From contig NC_091247.1 of the NCBI RefSeq assembly GCF_042477335.2, positions 7,586,501 to 7,650,500 on the forward strand: 64,000 nt of DNA. The letters run 5' to 3'. The notes below the pieces were generated by a model, which saw only the letters and a program-made list of their open reading frames with translations, ran no database searches and had not been told where the DNA came from. The position numbers were made by a program, and so were the translations under genes. This DNA comes from Ovis canadensis (taxonomy: Eukaryota; Chordata; Mammalia; Artiodactyla; Bovidae). Below, one piece after another: positions 12,001 through 22,399 of the stretch (its first letter is position 1; each line of letters begins with the position of its first letter).

Positions 12001-15000
12001 TGTTTAGACTTTTGAACTTTTAAAAATGTTTGTATAAACACACACATATGTCCACATATGAGATTTGTGTGGCTTTCTGGTATTTTTTTTAATTGAACTA
12101 TAACGCTGACTCTGCATCATGTGGCCAAAGTATTGGAGCTTCAGCTTGATTTACAACGTTGTGCTAATTTCTGGTGCTCAGCAAAGTGATTCCGTTATAA
12201 TATACATATATCCCCATTTTAAAATTTTCTTTCCCATTATAGTTTATCATAGGGTATTAAATATAGTTCTCTGTGCTATCCAGTAGAACCTTGTTCTTTT
12301 GGGTTTTCTGGCTGTGCCACTCAGTCGGTGGGATTTTAGTTCACCTACAGTGAAAGCACAGGGTCCCAACCACTGGATCTTAAGGGAAGGCCAATATTGT
12401 TCATAGTATGAGTCCATTTGTGCTAAAAAATCACAAATCTTTTTCTAGAAACATAAACTCACCAAAATTGAATCAAGAACAAACAGATGATTTGAACAGA
12501 TCTATCACTCCACGTGAAATAGAGTCTGTAATTTAAAAACTCCCTACAAACGAAAGTCTGAGACCAGATGGCTTCACAGACTGATTCTGCCAAATATACA
12601 AAGAAGAACTTATATCGATCATTCCCAAACTCTTCCACAAAATTGAAGAGGAAATACTCCCAAAGACTTACTACGAAACCATCATCATCGTGATACCAAA
12701 ACTAGACAGCACCAAATAAGAAAATTACAGGGCAATGCTTTGACAAACACAGATGCAACAATTTTCAACAAATATTAGCAAACCAAATCCAACAACATGT
12801 AAAAAAGATTGTACGCCACATCCCAGGTTCACAAGGATCGTTCAGCATAAGCAAATCAGGGTGATTCAGCAAATAAACAAAAGACAAAAACCACATGGCT
12901 ATCTCAATAGATGTAAAAGAACACTGGATGAAATTCAACATCCATTCATGATAAAAACTCTTACCCAAGTGGTAATAGAGGAAACTGATCTCAACATAAC
13001 AAAAGCTATCTGTGACAAACCCACAGCCAATATAATACTCAACAGTGAAAAGCGGAAAGCCTTCCCACTAAAATCTGAAACAAGACAAGGATGCCCACTC
13101 TCACCTCTTCTACTCAAGATAGTATTAGAAGTCCTAGCCACAGCAATCAGATAAGAAAAAGAAACAAAAGGGATCCAAATTGGAAGGAAAGAGACAAAAC
13201 TGTCACTATGTGTAGAGGATATTGTACTATATATAGAAAACCCTGAAGACTCCACACAGAACTACTAGAACTGCTAAGCCAATTCAACATTATATATACA
13301 GTGTTATGGAACTTGTTTATTTCCTTAAATAGTATGATAGGGGCAACTTTCCAAGTCAAAATAGCCTCATTTTTTGATGACTGCATAGTATTCCACTGAC
13401 TAGAGGCGCCATAATTTATTTACCCAGCCCTGCACTGATGGTCTGGTTTGGTTATCTCACTATTAAGCAATGCCACAGTGAATATTTTGTGTGTACACAT
13501 AAGTGAGCATTTATCTCAAATCACAAGAAGTAAAACCAGATAATCAAAGGGAGTAAGCCTTTTAGCCTATGACGGATATCATCAAATTGCCCTCCAGTAA
13601 GACTTACATTCCCATCAATAGTCTGGTCTCAGAGCTGGCAGGAAAGTCCATTCTTTTACTATCAATGTTGAACATCAGCAATTTTTCTTTCATGACTGCC
13701 CTCATTATTTCATTTGGCTATGTGTATTTGTTTTATTGCTTCACAAGAGCTCTTTATGTTGCAATGTTTCTCTCTTAGTTTTCTAACTTTGCTCATGGAA
13801 TATTTTGATGTATAGACAATGTTCATGTTCATGCAGTCAAATCTGGTTTGGTAAATCATTTAATTAAGTTCCAGACCTTAGGTTTCAGTCCCTCGGCTTA
13901 CCCTGGAATGTTTTATAAGTGTCCTCAGCAAACAAGCTTATGGATCCAATACTCCTCTCAAAGTGAGGGGTTTCCAAAGCTGCACCATAAACCCTCCGTC
14001 CTGCACTGCAACTGCCATGACCTTGGGCAAGTCATTTCCTTTCTCTGGGTCTCTTTTTCCACCTGTTAAATGATGGGAATCAAGCAATGTCTCTCTTGCA
14101 AGGCTGCCAAGAGGCTCAGATGGCAAAAAAGTCCTTCTTAAACTTCAAGAAAGTGAAAGTGGCTCAGTCATGTCCGACTCTTTGCAGCCCCACGGACTGT
14201 ACAGTCCATGGAATTCTCCAGGGCAGAATACTGGAGTGGGTAGCCTTTCCATTCTCCAGGGGATCTTCCCAACCCAGGAATGGAACCCAGGTCTCCTGCA
14301 TTGCAGGCGGATTCTTTACCAGCTGAGCCTCAAGGGAAGTCCTCCCTTAAACTCTCTTAAACTTAAAGGGAGATGTTTAAAGCTTAGAGTTGTTGCTATT
14401 TTGAGGGTTCCACTGGACTGTCATTGTGAAGGCATACACTCTGTCTGGTTCCCCATCCATCCCAGCCCTGGGTGGTGGGCCTGGCACAGAGCAGGCTTCA
14501 TGGCAAGGGGTGGTGGTGAGGTGAAAGAACCCACCCCACAGAAGCTGACTTGACCCCCAGGTTTGCTGCTGAAAGATGCTAGAATTGCAGAGAGTGTCTG
14601 AACAGGAGGGTGGGCCCAGGCTGAGCCAGGGGCCTGACCCGTGCTGTCCTGGCAGGGTTACCCACCCCTGACGAAGATTCTGGCCAGTTTCTTTGGGAAG
14701 TTGCTGGGACAGGAGATAGACCCACTCAAGAACGTGCTGGTAACCGTGGGTGCCTATGGGGCCCTGTTCACAGCCTTCCAGGCCCTGGTGGATGAAGGAG
14801 ATGAGGTGAATGGGCAAAGCCCGGGCTGGGTAGGGGTGAAGGGTCCGGGTGGTGTCAGCCCCAGCTCATCTGACCTTTGTACTAGGTTATCATCGTCGAG
14901 CCTTTTTTTTACTGTTATGAGCCCATGACATTGATGGCAGGGGGTCGCCCTGTGTTTGTGTCCCTGAAGCCGGTGAGGATGCTGGTTGGAGGGTGGGTGG

Positions 15001-18000
15001 GCAGAGGGGTCCAAGGAGTGTGCTGGGTTGAACCTGGGAGGTGCAAAGAAGGAAGGGAGTGGAGGAAGCCAGTTTCTCCAGGATGGGGGGAGGGGTGTCC
15101 AGAGCCCCAGAGGAGAGACAGTGGAGGCAGATGCCTGGGAGGGAGGAGCCGAATTCCTACAGATGAAAGTCAAGGAGTAAACATTGCCACCCTGCCTCCC
15201 TCCTCTTGCAGAGCACCACGCAGAAGGGAGAACCAGATTCCAGCAGCAACTGGCAGCTGGATCCCACGGAGCTGGCCAGCAAGTTCACATCTCGCACTAA
15301 AGCCTTCATCCTCAACACACCCAACAACCCCCTGGGAAAGGTACCTGAGGGACCTCCTCCCCAGGCGCCCCTCCAGATTGGCTTGCGTCCCTGTTGTTAC
15401 TCGTGTGCTGCCATGGGGCCTCAGTTTTCTTATCTGTGAAGTGGGAGAGCTAACTGCCGAGAGCTCTGAGGATCGAGGCTCCTGGGGTCCCAGGGCCTGG
15501 GGCAGGGATCCCCAGGGAAGGTGTCAGCGGTAGTGGGCTGGGCTGGAAGCCTCTATTACTCCCCCACAGACCCGGACCCGAGAGTTCACCGCTCCACTTT
15601 TCTCATCTGTAAAATGGGAACATGACAGAACCGATGTCAAGGAAGACCCAGTCTCCCACCTGTTTCTCCTTTACTGTTACCATTATCACTCTCGAAGCTG
15701 CTGATGCCAGATACGCGGGGTTCTTTTTTCCCCCACACTAAGCAGTTCTGTGAGACCAGCTGGGTGTCCCACAAAGTTCAATTCCATTTAATTCAGTCCT
15801 GACACTGTCCACCTGGAGATGGTGTCAGCTCCCAGCAGTGAAGGGCCCAGTCTGACAAGGCTGCCCCCACCCCACTTCAGACGCCAACCGCAAGTCAGTT
15901 TGTCACCTGTGCTTCTGACCTGTGGCTGTAAATCTGAGACGCCCACAACCCCCTCGTCAGGTTCAATTCATCTGAGTGGCTCACAGGACTCAGGGACACA
16001 CCTACTAACAGTTCTCAGTTAATTAAAGGAGATGATAAAGGATACAGATGAACAACCCGATGAAGAGACAAGTATGGCAAGGTCTGGGCGGTGCCCGAGA
16101 ACAGGTGCTTGCTTCTGCCCCTGTGGAGTTGGGGTGCGTCAGCCTCCGGGTGCCCGCATGAGCTCATCCACCTCTGCAAGCTCCCCAAACCCCACCTATC
16201 AGGATTTTGATGGAGGCATCAATTATCAACTCCATTTCCAACCCCTCTCCCTTCTCTGGGGAAGTGGCAGGGAGTGGGATATGTGAGGGGGCTGAAAATG
16301 TCAGGCTTCTAATCATGGCTTGCATGGTCTCTCTGGTGGCCAGCCTTGATCCAGGAGCCCACTTAGAGTCACCTCACTAGAACAAAAATGCTCCTAGTGC
16401 TCTTATCTCTTAGGAGTGTACAGGGGCTTCCATTGCCTGTGTCAAGGTCAGGATCAAAGACCAGACCTTAGAGCAAAAGATGCTTCTAGTGCTCTTGTGC
16501 ATGCGTGCTCAGTTGCTTCAGTGTGTCCAGCTCTTTGGGACCCCGTGGACGGTAGACGACCAGACTCCTCCGTCATGGGATTCTCCAGACAAGAATACTG
16601 GAGTGGGTTGCCATGCCCTCCTCCAGGGGATCTTCCTGACCCAGGGATCGAACCCGCATCTCTTATGTCTCCTGCATTGGCAGGCAGGTTCTTTACCACT
16701 AGCACCACCGGGGAAACCCTCCAGTGCTTTTACCCCTTAGTAGTTGCAAGGGTTTTAGGAGTTCTGTGCCAGAATCCGGGGCAGAGACCAATAGAAATAT
16801 TTTCTGTTATCTCACAGCTGACCTCACAGGGTCACTGTTGCAGGGTTAGGAGAGGGCAGAGAAGCCCTTGGCACCGGCTCTGGCTGTCCGCTCGCATTGC
16901 TCTGAGCTGGCCTCTCTGGTGGGGGACGGTCCCTGCAGGTGTTCTCCAGGGAAGAGCTGGAGCTGGTGGCCAGCCTGTGCCAGCAGCATGACGTGGTGTG
17001 CATCACAGACGAGGTGTACCAGTGGTTGGTCTTCGATGGGTTCCAGCACATCAGCATCGGTGAGCCAAGCCGGCCAGGGCGCCCCGTACCCCCGGACCTT
17101 TGCGGCAGGGCCTTGAGCCCAGTCTGGTGTCAGCACAGGTCTGGTGATTAGGACCAAGGGGTCTGGACCCACACAGGTCAGGTGACCTGGGGCTGTGACT
17201 TCACCTCTTTCGGGACAGGGGAACACAGTGGCACCTACCTCCCGAGGTTGTCATGAGGAGGGGCTCAAATAAGCCTTGGAAATAGCTTAACACGGAGTGG
17301 AGTCCGCAGCGCTGAGAGCCTGGGTCCGTGCTGGGACCCAGCCCCCACTCCGTGCCCCCAACCCCGTCTCAGCAGCCTCTCTCTTTGATCTTGGGCAGCC
17401 AGCCTCCCTGGCATGTGGGAACGCACCCTGACCATTGGTAGCGCTGGCAAGACCTTCAGTGTCACAGGCTGGAAGGTGAGAGAGGATGGGGGGATGGGGA
17501 GCCCTCCCTCTACAATCGTTGGCGGGAGAGGCTGGCCTGGGAATCCGCAAAGGGTCTGGCTGGGGCCCCAAGGGCCTCCCCCTTCCCCTATGTTCTTGGT
17601 CCAGGTGGGCTGGGTCCTTGGCCCGGACAGGCTCATGAAGCACCTGCGTACTGTGCACCAGAACTCCATCGATCAGTGTGCCACCCAGTGCCAGGTGAGG
17701 GGGCGTGGCCATGAGGGCGTGGCCAGGTGAGGGGCGGGCCCAGATAGGGGCGGGGCAAGAGAGGCCTTTGGGCCAGCTCCAAGGTCGGGTCACACCTGAC
17801 CCGCTCACCGCCCCCCCCTCCACCCGCCCCCACGCCCTCCCCAGGCCGCAGTGGCTCAGAGCTTCGAGCGGGAGCAGCTGCACTTCGGCCAACCCAGCAG
17901 CTACTTTGTGCAGTTCCCACAGTACATCCAGCGCTGCCGCGACCACATGATACAGAGCCTACAGTCCGTGGGCCTCCGGCCTGTGATCCCCCAGGGCAGC

Positions 18001-18980
18001 TACTTCCTCATCACAGACATCTCGGACTTCAGTAAGTGGGCCCGGCCAGTTGGAGCCGGGGCTGGGGCCCTGGAGGCTGCCCAGGACCCAGCACGTCCTC
18101 TGTCCCCCAGAAAACAAGATGCCTGACTTGCCCGGAGCGGCAAATGAGCCTTACGACAGACGCTTCGTCAAGTGGATGATCAAGAATAAGGTGGGCTGGG
18201 CCTCTGCGGTCGGCTGTGTGTGCTTTACAGGCTGTGCACTGCTAAGGGCGCCTGACCCCTGAGCTGATGGGCCAAAATCCAGCCCGGCCTCTGCCCTGAG
18301 CCGTGGTTCAGGGTTGTATCCATTTCAAGGAAAGGAGAGCCTGTTTTTAATGTGCTCCAATAGGCCTTGTGGGCTGGCAGGAATTCCTACCCTCTCAGGG
18401 CCTCAGTCTTCCCATCTGTACAATGAGGGGTTGGCCCATTAACTCTGAGGTCCATCCAGCTCAGTGCTACAATTCTAAGACATTTCTTCTATGGCTCTGC
18501 CCTGACCTGCCAGGTGATCTTCCTTGCTCTCAGCCGCCCTCTGTCCTCTGTACATAAGGAGGAACTTGGAATGGTGCTTTGGGATGTTTTACCTCTGACC
18601 TTGACACAGCACTGGGAGGTGCTGCATTGAAGCTAATTCTCTTTCTCCTTCTTTATCATGGGCCCCTCTGATCCCCTGAGGCCCCCCAGAGGCCTGCCAG
18701 GCTGTGGGATATTTGAGACATGGGCTTCCTCCTCCCCAGGGCTTGATGGCCATTCCAGTGTCCACCTTCGTCAGCGTGCCACACCAGAAGTTCTTTGACC
18801 ACTATATCCGCTTCTGTTTCGTGAAGGTAAAGGACAGGCCTGGGGAGGGCAGAGCTCCCCAAGCCTCCTCAGACCTGCTGGGGAGAGGGGTAGGATTGAT
18901 CTGTGTTGGTGCAGGATGAATCCACGCTCCGGGCCATGGACCAGAAGCTGCAGAAGTGGAAGGCTGAGCTCATGCCCTGA
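9032..18980 (+). CDS. KYAT1: Kynurenine aminotransferase 1 (12 coding exons)
   Basis: Fold-type I PLP enzyme (also cysteine-S-conjugate beta-lyase, glutamine transaminase K, CCBL1) that transaminates kynurenine to kynurenic acid. CDS = join(9032..9084, 11234..11384, 14656..14805, 14886..14972, 15212..15340, 16939..17059, 17399..17475, 17605..17694, 17845..18031, 18111..18190, 18740..18826, 18915..18980): 1278 nt, 425 residues plus TGA, against about 422 in human. Every intron is GT-AG and the frame is continuous. Catalytic landmarks kept: W18, G37, F126, N186, D214, Y217, the PLP lysine K248 in SAGKTFS, and R399 (human number plus one, except W18). The ATG sits in a good context (CACCATGG), 6 nt after the acceptor of the first coding exon. 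Oddities: human D126, F278 and H279 read Tyr, Asp and Gln. Upstream non-coding exons were not identified. Confidence 0.95.
11234..11384 (+). CDS. KYAT1: KYAT1 coding exon 2
   Basis: Completes W18 and encodes the N-terminal arm and the glycine loop VVNFGEGFPDF. It contains one residue more than the human sequence I remember in the SEEAD segment. Acceptor CAG ends at 11233; the donor is GTGAGT. Confidence 0.92.
12050..12395 (-). mobile_element. L1 3' end with embedded SINE
   Basis: KYAT1 intron. Antisense 3' region of a bovid-type L1 (CAGCAAAGTGATTCCGTTAT) with an antisense CHR-type SINE at about 12303-12392. A stretch of about 45 bp near 12103-12148 matches BovB instead of L1. Confidence 0.65.
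12412..13270 (+). pseudogene. L1 ORF2 reverse-transcriptase remnant
   Basis: Sense L1 ORF2 fragment with the hallmark TRQGCPLSPLL followed by LEVLATAIR. The catalytic YVDD-like site region is degraded (reads CVEDIVLYIENP). Several stops and frameshifts make it inactive. It lies in KYAT1 intron 2 (between coding exons 2 and 3). Confidence 0.85.
13300..13860 (-). mobile_element. Decayed L1 3' region
   Basis: AT-rich sequence resembling antisense old-L1 3' ends (CATAGTATTCCACTGACTAG and CAAATTGCCCTCCAGTAAGA). The subfamily is not resolved. Confidence 0.5.
14150..14341 (-). mobile_element. Bov-tA SINE
   Basis: Antisense copy in KYAT1 intron 2, ending at GAGCCTCAAGGGAAGTCC. A small deletion in the body joins CGGACTGTACAGTCCATGG. 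Confidence 0.85.
14656..14805 (+). CDS. KYAT1: KYAT1 coding exon 3
   Basis: Encodes residues 69-118, from GYPPLTKIL to FQALVDEGDE, including the PLP-phosphate-binding region around VTVGAYGALF. This is a phase-0 exon at both ends. Confidence 0.92.
14886..14972 (+). CDS. KYAT1: KYAT1 coding exon 4, D126Y-equivalent
   Basis: Encodes residues 119-147. The motif EPFFDCYEP of the human enzyme reads EPFFYCYEP here (codon TAC at the human D126 position). The preceding phenylalanine, equivalent to human F125, is kept. The acceptor is short of pyrimidines (TTTGTACTAG). Confidence 0.9.
15212..15340 (+). CDS. KYAT1: KYAT1 coding exon 5
   Basis: Encodes residues 148-190, ending in NTPNNPLGK. That segment carries the asparagine (N186 here) that contacts the PLP ring hydroxyl. 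Confidence 0.92.
15749..16815 (+). mobile_element. Ancient LTR interrupted by a SINE
   Basis: KYAT1 intron between coding exons 5 and 6. The stretch starts TGTGAGACCAGCTGGGTGTC and has long-LTR features I recognise from an old mammalian LTR family (GATAAAGGATACAGATGAAC, then GGAGTTGGGGTGCGTCAGCC). It resumes after a Bov-tA insertion with TTAGGAGTTCTGTGCCAGAA. I think it is ERVL/MaLR-class, but the subfamily and the exact ends are uncertain. No viral coding region is present. Confidence 0.55.
16498..16722 (-). mobile_element. Bov-tA SINE inside an old LTR
   Basis: Antisense full-length Bov-tA. It has the body motif AAGAATACTGGAGTGGGTTG and a tRNA-like head at the right end. The sequence ATGCTTCTAGTGCTCTTGTG before it and CCAGTGCTTTTACCCCTTAG after it are related, which fits insertion into the LTR. 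Confidence 0.85.
16939..17059 (+). CDS. KYAT1: KYAT1 coding exon 6
   Basis: Starts VFSREELELVASLCQQHDVV and includes ITDEVYQWLVFDG. D214 and Y217 correspond to the human PLP-pyridine aspartate D213 and Y216. Confidence 0.92.
17399..17475 (+). CDS. KYAT1: KYAT1 coding exon 7, PLP lysine
   Basis: Encodes residues 231-256. SAGKTFSVTGWK contains the Schiff-base lysine K248. Confidence 0.93.
17605..17694 (+). CDS. KYAT1: KYAT1 coding exon 8, altered pocket loop
   Basis: Encodes VGWVLGPDRLMKHLRTVHQN and then SIDQCATQCQ. The human loop as I recall it is SVFHCPTQSQ, so four of ten loop positions change chemically, including F278 to Asp and H279 to Gln. Splice sites are canonical and the phase is right, so this is the true reading frame. 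Confidence 0.9.
17845..18031 (+). CDS. KYAT1: KYAT1 coding exon 9
   Basis: Encodes AAVAQSFEREQLHFGQPSSY through PQGSYFLITDISDF. The donor is GTAAGT after a single A of the next codon. The intron at 17695-17844 is short and C-rich. Confidence 0.92.
18111..18190 (+). CDS. KYAT1: KYAT1 coding exon 10
   Basis: Encodes KNKMPDLPGAANEPYDRRF and ends VKWMIKNK before GTGGGC. Confidence 0.92.
18740..18826 (+). CDS. KYAT1: KYAT1 coding exon 11, substrate arginine
   Basis: Encodes GLMAIPVSTFVSVPHQKFFD and then HYIRFCFVK. R399 is the arginine that binds the substrate alpha-carboxylate. Confidence 0.92.
18915..18980 (+). CDS. KYAT1: KYAT1 last coding exon
   Basis: Encodes the C-terminal helix DESTLRAMDQKLQKWKAELM, then Pro and a TGA stop at 18978-18980. 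The tail ends ELMP, two residues beyond the human end as I remember it. The same exon continues into the 3' UTR. Confidence 0.92.
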   Translation, partial: DESTLRAMDQKLQKWKAELMP

Positions 18981-19438
18981 GGTCGTGACATCAACCCTGA
19001 GCCCTGCCTGGGGCCTGCACACTCTGCGAGGCTCTGTCTTTGTCCAGCTCTCAGCCATCCCCCAGGTGGCAGGTAGATGGTACTGGAGGAGCCCGTCTCT
19101 GTAACACAGAATGATCCCAGGGAAGAGTCCTGCTTTTGGTCTTTGGGGAGTCGGGAGCACTTCTTCATGGTGCATGGCTCTGTTCCTGTCGCAGAGGTGA
19201 GGGAGGCCTGGCTGGGGCCTCTCCCTGGTGTTCCCTGTGCTGGGCTGAATGGTCTTGGGTCCCCTCGCCCCTTCCCAGGCTCAGCTGGGACTCCGAGGGC
19301 AGACTTCAATAATGTACTGGCCTTGGTCCCAGTCCTGGCCCCAGCCAGGCCTCAGACATCCTTCCCTTTCCTTATCTACATTTGTTCCTGGGAAGTTATA
19401 TTTAGCTGTGAGTCCTCAAGCCGGTACTTTTTGCCCAT

Positions 19439-19444
19439 AATAAA
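19439..19444 (+). terminator. KYAT1: KYAT1 poly(A) signal
   Basis: AATAAA lies 459 nt after the KYAT1 stop and is followed by a T/G-containing stretch. The 3' UTR is therefore about 480 nt. No other canonical signal lies between. Confidence 0.85.
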
Positions 19445-19692
19445 GTTTTAAGCTGTTCAGACTCTTATTGGCTGCTTCTCTCCGCTTCACACCCTGGTGC
19501 TTGATTGCTGCCAAGGGCTCAGTCAGAACAGAAGGCACCTTCCACCTGCCTGAACCTCAGCGGCCAGACTCTCTTTCTACAAACGTTTTGAAGCCCAAAG
19601 AAGGGCAGGGACTTGGGACTTGTCTGAGATCACCTAGTTAGTTAATGATAAAAGCAGGCCTCGGGGCTCAGATGGTGTGTGTTACCATTGTT

Positions 19693-19694
<2 letters not shown>

Positions 19695-19739
<45 letters not shown>

Positions 19740-19740
19740 T
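19695..19740 (+). repeat. (TG)n microsatellite
   Basis: About 23 TG units with one TA interruption near the right end. It lies about 250 bp after the KYAT1 poly(A) signal and is likely polymorphic. Confidence 0.95.
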
Positions 19741-19852
19741 TGGGGGCCTTAGTTGAGAGTCTAACAGGAAAGATACAGACAGTCAAGTCCCACAAGGATC
19801 AGAGTCCAGACCAGGAGTGCCAGGGATTACATCATGAGAACAAAAGGGGAGG

Positions 19853-20160
19853 GATTTCCCCAACGATCCAGTGGTTAAGACTCTGCCTGCCAGTGCAGGG
19901 GACATGGGCTCGATCCCTGATCTGGGAAGATCCCACGTGCCACAGGGCAGCTAAGCCCGTGGGCCATGAGCCCACATCCTGCAGCTACTGAAGGTCTCGT
20001 GCTCTCGAGTCTGTGCTCTGCAGCAAGAGAGACCACCATCAAGAGAAGCCTGCAGGCTGCAGGGAAGAGTAGCCCCCTCTCACTGCAACGAGAGAAAGCC
20101 CTCATGTAGCAATGAAGACCTAGTGCAGCCAAAAGTAATTAATTAAAAAACGAAAGAATA
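19853..20160 (+). mobile_element. Long tRNA-derived ruminant SINE
   Basis: Sense copy with head CCAGTGGTTAAGACTCTGCC and body containing GCAGCAAGAGAGACCACCAT. It ends in an A-rich tail after GTGCAGCCAAAAGT. Confidence 0.8.
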
Positions 20161-20631
20161 GAAGGGAAAGGAATGTTTCCCCAAACCAGTACTGTGCACC
20201 TCTGCTTGCCAGACACCTGGATGCCCATCATCTCATTAAACAGCCTCTGAGACAGGAGTTACTGTCTCATGTTACAAGTGAAGAAACCAAGTTGGAGGTC
20301 TGGTGACTTGTCTGAGGCCCTCCTGCTGGCAAAAGGCAAAGGGAGGGATCTGATCCCGGGAGTGGGAGTGCGCCTCCCACTGGAAAGCAAGGCAACTTCT
20401 GAAATCCTTTTTGGCAGGTGGTGCTGGGGACTTGTCTTGAAGTTGCATTTGTGTAACAAATCGTGGGTTTTGCTCATATCATAGATTTAATTGGGGGAGG
20501 TGATGGGAACATACAGCATAATAAAATGTATTGGGTCTTTGTCTGCGGTTCCCGGCACAGAGCTCCTAAAACCCCTGGATTTCCCGAGCGACAGTAGTGT
20601 CTTTTGTTATCCCAAATGAACCCCTTCGACC

Positions 20632-20938
20632 ATGTTTTTTTTTTTTTTTAATATTATTTACTTATTTTTTTATTTTGGCTGTGCTGGTTCTTCACGCTGC
20701 TCAGGCTTTTCTCTAGTTGCGGGGAGCAAGGGCTACGCTCTGGTTTCGGTGCTTGGACCTCTCATCGCAGTGCCTTCTCCCGCTGCAGAGCACAGGCTCC
20801 AGGGATGCAGGCTGCAGTAGTGCGGCTCCTGGGCTTAGCTGTTCCTCGGCGTGAGGGATCTTCCTAGATCAGGAATCGAACCCGTGTCTCCTGCATTGGC
20901 CGGCGGATTCTTTACCACTGGGCCACCAGGGGTGCCCT
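20632..20938 (-). mobile_element. Long tRNA-derived ruminant SINE
   Basis: Antisense copy. A T-rich tail is at the left, and the antisense head CCACTGGGCCACCAGGGGTG is at the right. Confidence 0.8.
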
Positions 20939-21084
20939 CAACCATGTATTTAAAAGGTCAGAATTTTCAGCCCCAACCCCAGACCCCAGGGAGGGTAAAG
21001 GACTGGCCACTGAGTTCAGTTACATGACGAATGATTTAATCAGTTGTACATATGTAATAAAATCCCACATAAAAACCCTGAAGT

Positions 21085-21262
21085 GGGACTTCCCTGGTGG
21101 TCCAGCAGCTAAGACTCCATGCTCCCAGTGCAGAGGGCTCAGGTTCAGCCCCTCATCAAGGAACGAGACCCCACACGCTGCAACTAGGAGCCCGAAGGCC
21201 TCAACTAAAGATCCTGCATGCCGCAACTAAGACCCAGCCCAGCCAAATAATATTTTTTAATT
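21085..21262 (+). mobile_element. tRNA-Glu-derived SINE
   Basis: Sense copy beginning GGACTTCCCTGGTGGTCCAG, with the characteristic ACTAAGACCCAGCCCAGCCA 3' end and an A/T tail. Confidence 0.85.
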
Positions 21263-21280
21263 TCTAAAAATGAAAGAAAA

Positions 21281-21620
21281 GGGCTTCCCTGATGGCTCAG
21301 TGGTGAAGAATCCATCTGCCAGTGCAGGAGACCCAGTTTTGATCCCTGATCTAGGAATATACCACACACCACAGAGCAGCTAAGCCCCCGCACCACAACT
21401 ACTGAGCCTGTGCTCTAGAGCCTGGGAGCTGCAACTCCTGAAGCCCTTGCACCCCAGAGCATATGCTCTGCAAAAAGAAAAGCCACCACAATGAGAAACC
21501 CGTGTACCACAATTACAGAGTAGCCTCCACTTGCCACAACCCGAGGAAGCCTGCGCACCAACAAAGAGCCAGCACAACCAAAAATAAACGGATAAAATAA
21601 TTTCTTTAAAGATAAAAAAA
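21281..21620 (+). mobile_element. Long tRNA-derived ruminant SINE
   Basis: Sense full-length copy from GGGCTTCCCTGATGGCTCAG to the AGCACAACCAAAAATAAACG tail. It sits almost head to tail with the previous SINE. Confidence 0.85.
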
Positions 21621-21829
21621 GAAACAAAACGCTGAATCAGTGAGGCTCAAGGAGTTTCTGGGCTGGTGAAAACCTCAATGGGCTGGTAGGGTAGCCCATC
21701 CAGAGAGGGTATGGAAATTCCATGCCCACCTTTCCACCTTAGTCTATGTACCTCTTACATTGGCTGTTCCTGAGTTGTGTCTTCTAAAATAAAACCATAA
21801 GTATAGTGCTTTCCTGAGGGCTGTGAATC

Positions 21830-22095
21830 ATTTCAGCAAATTATTGAATCTGAATGGGGTCAAAACCACCACTGTCAGGAGGTGGTCATGGGAATGCTGG
21901 AATTTGCAGTCAGACAGGCAGAAGGTGTGGGTGACTGGGCACCCCACTTGCCACTGGCATCTGAAGTGGGAGGCAGTCTTGTGGGCTCCCTTCACTTATG
22001 AGATCTGTGCCATTGAATCGAAGCTTAGGACACCACTTGGTGTCAGAGAATTGCTATTTGGAACGTAATGGTGGTGTGACATAGGACACTCCACT
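21830..22095 (+). mobile_element. Possible ancient LTR-derived segment
   Basis: GGAGGCAGTCTTGTGGGCTC and CCACTTGGTGTCAGAGAATT resemble a widespread mammalian LTR family that I cannot name with confidence. An inverted, diverged copy of 21881-21921 lies at 23279-23320. Confidence 0.35.
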
Positions 22096-22399
22096 CTCTC
22101 CCTTTCCAAACAATGATTTTGCACTGCTATCCCTGTTCCAAAGTCAAGACTGTGAAACAATACAATTCAGAGGCTCAGGCTTGGAGCCCTTTGTGGTACT
22201 ACACGTAGACTGCTGATAAGGTCCTCCAGAGCCAGAGGAGAAATTATGCTCATAGTTTTGAGTACTAAGGTGTTGTTTTTTTTTCTCATAAACTTATCTC
22301 TCTAGTCATGATCCAGCTAATCATCATTATAGATGAATAAAGATGCCCATTTAAAAGAAAGGAAGGAAGCCAGACAGGCAGGAAGAAAGAAAGACAGAA

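Noticed and set aside
14925-15533. 202-codon open frame on plus crossing KYAT1 exons 4-5
   Set aside because: Reads KYAT1 coding exons and the intron in a shifted frame. The spliced frame gives the known enzyme.
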